Source: Solanum dulcamara
Lineage: Eukaryota > Streptophyta > Magnoliopsida > Solanales > Solanaceae
Direction: 5' to 3'
DNA length: 64,000 bases
NCBI RefSeq assembly: GCF_947179165.1
Contig: NC_077240.1
Span: 51,706,501-51,770,500, forward strand
Shown: piece by piece, positions 59,626 through 64,000 of the stretch
Layout: the number at the start of each line of letters is the position of its first letter
How positions within the stretch are numbered: the first letter of the stretch is position 1
Translations under genes and position numbers: made by a program
Notes under the pieces: model-generated
What the model was told of the DNA's origin: nothing
What the model saw: only the letters and a program-made list of their open reading frames with translations
Databases searched by the model: none

Positions 59626-59660
59626 TCCTGCCCCCCTTTAGAACATTCGTCCCCGAATGT
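59626..59660 (-). other. Polypurine tract and 3' motif
   Basis: On the minus strand aacattcggggacgaatgtt (an inverted repeat) is followed by ctaaaggggggcagga and then TGTTACACC, the LTR start. The purine run is the primer for plus-strand DNA synthesis. This is the best preserved of the four such motifs in the window (others near 8045, 36665 and 41880). Confidence 0.85.
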
Positions 59661-60700
59661 TAAACAAAACTTCCCTTAGAACTTATACAGACCATCGGGC
59701 GATTCATTTCTATTTCCTTACACATATTTCCATCGAAGTACTTAGTATACGAGTTTCAGGAGTTGGGGTTACCTGTTTACCTGGTGTTTTATGTCCTCTT
59801 TCTAATTTCTTAGGTCATCCCCTTTTCTGGTTTTGATTTTGCCACAGTACCTTGACGGAAGGCACGTCCTCAGTTCGCAACCTTCTAATTTGCCAAGAGA
59901 AGATGGCAATAAATTTCTCCTCATAGGATAACTCTTTCATCTCATGGACTTCATTTATAAGACATACTATGGGTGGATCGCTAGTACATTCGCGAAATAT
60001 TTATATCTGATAGGCTGGGCGTATGGTCTCCAAATCAAGTGGTAAGCTCAACTCACCAGCCGCGTTGCCCACCTTACGCGCAACCTGATACAATCTAACA
60101 TATTCTGGGTCAAGTTCCTTTTCTAGGTGACCCCATTATGAACATCCAATCATCAAATTGAACTTTGCATGTCGACGTCGATTATCTGTATATCATTCCT
60201 GCCGACTCTAGGCTTTTAGTCAATAGTTTGCTTAATCCTGTTTGGCCTACCAGCTTAGTCTTTTCCCCATTAGGGGGACCTATAGGCGCTTCCTTACAAC
60301 ACCTTGTAGGGGGTCATTTGGACACTGAAATGGTAGCCCTTCTCGTAGGCAAACCTACCTCATAAGCTCGCAATATATTTTCTAGTAGTTGATAGTATGC
60401 TCAGTCTATTCAGAAGCCTGAGGTAAATGCGGTATGAAGGTCTATCTGTGCTCCCAACCTCATCTTGGACTGAGGTCCAAACGTTAACCATATTTGAAGT
60501 TCCTCTATCTGAGATATTAGCTGGGGAACTTCACGGAATCTTACTACTTCCTTGTTGTATAACTTCACCTCATTCAAGTTGCATAGGTGGTCTTGCTTGA
60601 AAGCAAATGGGCTGATTCGTTAGCCTTCTCGCAATAACCCGTATAACACCCTACTCTTGAAGGGTTTAGAATAGGTGCGTGGTGACGTTGATAATTTGGG
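59661..60700 (-). pseudogene. Gypsy integrase and chromodomain-like tail, broken
   Basis: On the minus strand pieces of integrase are readable: an HHLTKSAHF-like stretch near 60600, SSPANISDRGT-like near 60510 (core aspartate), a decayed QTLENILRAY-like segment near 60370, KELDPEYVRLYQVARKVGN (about 60055-60130) and the tail LSYEEKFIAIF, RRLRTEDVPSVKVLWQNQN (about 59840-59940). Stops (for example after AYQI near 60010) and frameshifts break it many times. Its position just before the polypurine tract is normal for a chromovirus. Confidence 0.7.
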
Positions 60701-60963
60701 AATCCTTAGCTTCGTATAGTTCTTCTCGACTTTCTTTAGAACTTTAACTGGCCTATATAGTTATTCTGTGGTTTTCCACTCGTTAACTGGTTCTATATTG
60801 AAGAACTGTGGCATTCAAGTGCATCGTCAATTAGTAATTAGCTAATCCTTCTTGTTTTGATTAAACCCTTGTTACAATTGCCTTAATGTATCTTATAATA
60901 CTCTGGGTACATAATCTCATATCGTTTCTCCATCACTAGTTCAAATTCCTCCATCTCGCCCAA

Positions 60964-61066
60964 TCACACCAGCACTAACGCATTAAGTTCCATCAGAATT
61001 TTGAAGTTAAGCGTGCTGGGGCGAGAGTAATATTGGGATGGGTGACCTTCCTGGGAAGTCTTCGTA
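60964..61066 (+). pseudogene. 5S rRNA-derived sequence
   Basis: About 100 bases follow the plant 5S rRNA from near its start to near its end: atcacaccagcactaacgc, then ttccatcagaa, agttaagcgtgct (box A region), gggcgagagtaatattggg, atgggtgacc (intermediate/box C region) and ctgggaagtcttcg. Several internal positions differ (for example tt for cc after catcagaa), so it is a pseudogene-like copy. It lies opposite in strand to the retrotransposon around it, in the internal region and not in the LTR. It could be a captured 5S copy, a 5S-derived SINE fragment or a relic of a Cassandra-type element; the lack of Cassandra LTR flanks speaks against the last. Confidence 0.85.
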
Positions 61067-61079
61067 TATCGTTTCACTG

Positions 61080-63343
61080 TAATCCTTTCTACGATGTGCG
61101 GACACTCAATTTAGCCCAAGATTTACCTTAATGTTGTCTCGCGAGTCTTTATGTTTTGCCCTGTCCTTCCTTTGTTATCATGCGACCAGTATCGGCGTAG
61201 ACCTTTAGTTCCGCTATGACCATGTCCCTTTTTGGTCATTTTGGTTTAACTTCCCCTATTGTATCCCCCCCTTTCTGTACGCACCCATTCATTAGGGTGG
61301 GCTATTGATTAGCGCTAAAGTTCTTTCATATAGTGATCCTTGGATCCGCTTTGACTCTTGTCTATTATTACCTGGCATAGATTTAAAGGAATTTGACATA
61401 TACGCTTCCCTATCCTCGATTCACTTTGTGTCCTTTTCATTTTCTACCACAGAAGACTTTTTATTCCCTTGTCCTTGGTTATATATCTATCGCAACATTA
61501 TTTGCGACCAACTCTATAGTTAACATTTTGGCTTTTGATCTAGCATGTTATCATTATCCTTCGTAGTGTTTCTTAATTGATTCGACATCCTTTCTTGTTT
61601 TACACCCTTTTGTTTTTATACGTAGTCGCCTTCTAGCGTTATGTTGTTCAGGGTCCCGTCACAACCTTCTTGACACTGCCTTACGTAGCATTCTGGCTTC
61701 CATCCAACTATTGGTAGCCTCCGAACCTTTTTAACTTGGTTCGGCAAGATACCTTATTAAAGTTAAGACGTTCGTCTCAGATATATTCCCATATCGATTG
61801 CCTTTACCTTACTTTTGCCATTTTCTCATTAACTTCCCCCCTTTAGAGGGTACTCGTACTTTCATTTATTTGTACTTATAGTCGTTCAATTTCAATTAGG
61901 CAGTACTAGTATTCCGACGATAACTATTCCAAGTTTTCTTGAAGTAGTGGCTTTGTCCCAACCTATATCCTTTGTTTCTTGGGACGAATAGAAGTTTCAT
62001 CATTTGTTCCTTAAGTTTTCCATCCTCGTCCCTTAAGGATTCCACTATTTTTGGGGTGACGTTGTGTATGTATGTCATTTTTTGTATAGTAAGCCCCATG
62101 CTCTTACTGCATTCTCAACGCAGGCCTTTGACTTAGTCAACGCGTACTATGTGCATCTGACTAGTGGTTCCACTTTATCCCTGTATACTCGTATCACACT
62201 GTTCAGTTCATACTTACATATCCCCCTTTTAACTCGTATATATATTTGGTTCCTGACATCTCTTTGAGGTGCTTCTATTAGAAGTTCTTTCCCCAATTAG
62301 TCGGTGGCAAATTATAAACTATTATCGTACATCATTTTCCAACCATTGTTGGAAGAAATCAGAACCTCTTAAACATCACAGTACTTCTTCTAATACTTGA
62401 CCTACCTGGTCTCCTTCTGAGTTTATCCTCGAGTTATGAATAACTCATCTAATTTACCATTAGGAGTTGAGGGCTTGGTATTTTTTTCAAAAAGAGTGAA
62501 ACTCATTCGCGGGACATCTTATCCTACACCCTGAGCCCTCTGTTTATATTTCTACGGTACAAATACGGCTGGAGATACCGTAGTCTGAACTGTACTACTT
62601 AAATAAGCTTTTGTTCCTCCGAAATAAAATTCTTCAAGTGGAAAGGGTGCCCCTTATCGACCACTTAAACGGTACCTCTTATAGCTTTAGTTGAACACAG
62701 TAGGGGTACTTGGTATCAACTCCTCAGACATCTCAAAAATCTATGTTTCATTTCCTTTTCCCCGTTCTGGGAAAATTTCGGCAAGGTTTCCTCTACATTT
62801 CCAACTTACCCCAAAACCTGCATGCAGAAAATACCAACAATGCCTCACAGGGCCAACATATATATATATACATATCATATCACAACCGCACAGGGATTTC
62901 AATATCATCTCATATCGCAGCCACACGGGGCTTTCAATATTAATAGTAATATAAAAATGCTGGACTTACCTCGTATGTCCAACTTCAAACTGCATTTGTG
63001 GCATTTCCTGTTTGCCTTCCTTTCAGGTTTCAACTTTAAATTTCGATATTAGTTCCATACCTTACCAAACGGATATCTTCCGTAGCTTTACTTTACTTAC
63101 CTGCATGCTTCGTAACTTTCCATGTCGTCAATTACTTCCTTCTATTGGTGTCGTCCTCCTGTTAAGATCCAAAGTTAATATAAAGAATTTTTCCTATGAC
63201 TCGGATCTAAAGCACGATCTCAAATGTAGAAGAAAGGTAACATCCTAAATATCCTAGAGCTTCCTGTTTATAGATGTGGCGCGCAACACACCAATAAACA
63301 AGACTCTATTAGACACGGTCTGCAGACAATCCAAGGACGAACT
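61080..63343 (-). other. Unrecognised internal region of the minus-strand element
   Basis: By position this should hold leader, gag, protease and RT, but I cannot read any conserved motif with confidence on the minus strand. All open frames are shorter than about 90 codons on either strand. A TA run (62860-62872, atatatatatac) is present. Either the coding region was replaced by unrelated sequence or it is too decayed to see by eye. Confidence 0.4.
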
Positions 63344-63355
63344 GCTCTGATACCA
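63344..63355 (-). other. Primer binding site
   Basis: The minus strand reads tggtatcagagc, a perfect match to the usual plant gypsy primer site for initiator Met-tRNA, four bases after the end of the 5' LTR at 63360. It fixes the direction of the element. Confidence 0.9.
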
Positions 63356-63359
63356 ATTC

Positions 63360-64000
63360 TGTCACGACCCAACCCCGTAGGTCGCGACAGGGGTCCGACT
63401 TGGACCCTCCGTACACATATCTATCAGCTGTGGTCACATTGAACTGTAAATAAACAGTATCATGTAACAAAGCCCCATTGGGCGATAACATTTACATATA
63501 CCTGTAGCCCTTTTTGTTTGTATCACAACATGACAGGGCACGCCAGCCGACAAGGCTGCCATAACATAACAACATGTACAATATATCATATAGACCCAGC
63601 TGAACCAAACTGACATATACAACCAACATATACATGTCTGCAGACCTCTAAACATATAAATGACAACATATGGCGGGACAGGGCCCCCGCCGTACCCCTG
63701 AATGGATAAAACAATTTCTATACATCCATGGACAGTATCGAAAACTAGGCCCCAATACAATGGAGCCTCTTCCAGCTGAGCTACATGGAATCCTAAGCTG
63801 ACGAACTCCCAAAATCTGTATCTGTACCTGCGGGCATGAATGCAGCCCCCCGAGAAAGGGGGTCAGTACGATATATGTACTGAGTATGTAAAACGTAACA
63901 TAGTACAACTAGAGGTATATCCAAAATAGAGAAGCAGGGGATAAAATGTCAAATCAGAAACCTGTACCTGTACTTTGTGAATTACAAAAACATGCATGTT
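63360..64000 (-). repeat. 5' LTR, partial
   Basis: Last 641 bases of the 5' LTR on the minus strand, starting TGTCACGACCC on the plus strand. It aligns base for base with 56160-56800. The double-hairpin block is at 63830-63885. The remainder lies right of the window. Confidence 0.92.

Larger units (their letters stand above)
56160..64000 (-). mobile_element. Minus-strand gypsy retrotransposon, probably non-autonomous, 5' LTR running off the window
   Basis: Read leftwards: 5' LTR (63360 to beyond 64000), primer binding site (63344-63355), internal region of only 3.7 kb, polypurine tract (about 59626-59645) and 3' LTR (59625-56160, 3466 bp). The two LTR segments visible align without gaps at an offset of exactly 7200 over 640 bases, with 20 differences by my count, 17 of them transitions. 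The integrase inside is heavily interrupted. Low LTR divergence with a dead coding region implies that it was mobilised by proteins from another element. Candidate target duplication on the left is cttag (56155-56159). If complete, the element should end near 66825. Confidence 0.85.

Noticed and set aside
60964..61066. Functional 5S rRNA gene
   Set aside because: Several substitutions in normally invariant positions, no tandem repeat context, and it lies inside a retrotransposon.
63344..63355. Possible tRNA fragment
   Set aside because: Only the 12-base primer-site complement is present; no cloverleaf can be formed with the flanks.

Overview
This window looks like repeat-dense plant nuclear DNA, probably heterochromatin. 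It is AT-rich and built almost wholly from decayed LTR retrotransposons and two copies of a plant L1-type LINE. The plant assignment rests on the Ty3/gypsy chromovirus gag-pol motifs, the initiator-Met-tRNA-like primer sites (core tatcagagc), the CAUUCGAGGACGAAUGUUC-like motif next to 3' LTRs, and the plant LINE arrangement endonuclease/RT/zf-RVT/RNase H. The LTR ends (TGTCACGACCCAACCCC type) suggest an asterid, most likely Solanaceae; that is an inference. I found no intact host gene and no tRNA. The only RNA-gene-related item is a 5S rRNA-derived segment.

Layout. 1-1080: 3' part of a family C LTR. 1081-8490: degenerate plus-strand gypsy element (LTR A, gag, protease, RT/RNase H, integrase/chromodomain, then the start of a different 3' LTR, type D). 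8491-11961: minus-strand gypsy pieces (gag-protease, then integrase of another copy). 11962-20755: type D LTR sequence split by a 7 kb plus-strand LINE (about 12316-19325). 20756-27170: minus-strand gypsy gag-pol, split in integrase by a 2866-bp solo LTR with a perfect 5-bp target duplication. 27171-30610: 5'-truncated family C LTR with promoter motifs and minisatellites. 30611-36694: plus-strand gypsy gag-pol split by a solo LTR and a reversed integrase block. 36695-41901: LTR B, then an internal region with gag but no visible RT. 41902-51822: LTR E interrupted by a tandem pair of LTR A units, the second itself hit by a 2901-bp solo LTR with a perfect target duplication. 52206-54959: minus-strand LINE 3' end. 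54960-64000: a family C LTR fragment interrupted by a minus-strand element whose 5' LTR runs off the window.

The genes do not form a pathway. The window is a record of nested insertion, LTR-LTR recombination and decay. The youngest datable event is the minus-strand element at 56160-64000+: its two LTRs differ at 20 of 640 positions I aligned by eye, yet its integrase is already full of stops and frameshifts, so it probably moved as a non-autonomous element. The most unusual structure is the 2.5-3 kb 3' region of the LINE, present in both copies. It carries repeated T/G-rich tracts ending in GCAG or GTAG, like an array of splice acceptors, bounded by a direct repeat and followed by a conserved hairpin and poly(A). 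The second most unusual is the 5S-like sequence inside the non-autonomous element.

All boundaries given as approximate were set by eye from loss of similarity between copies.
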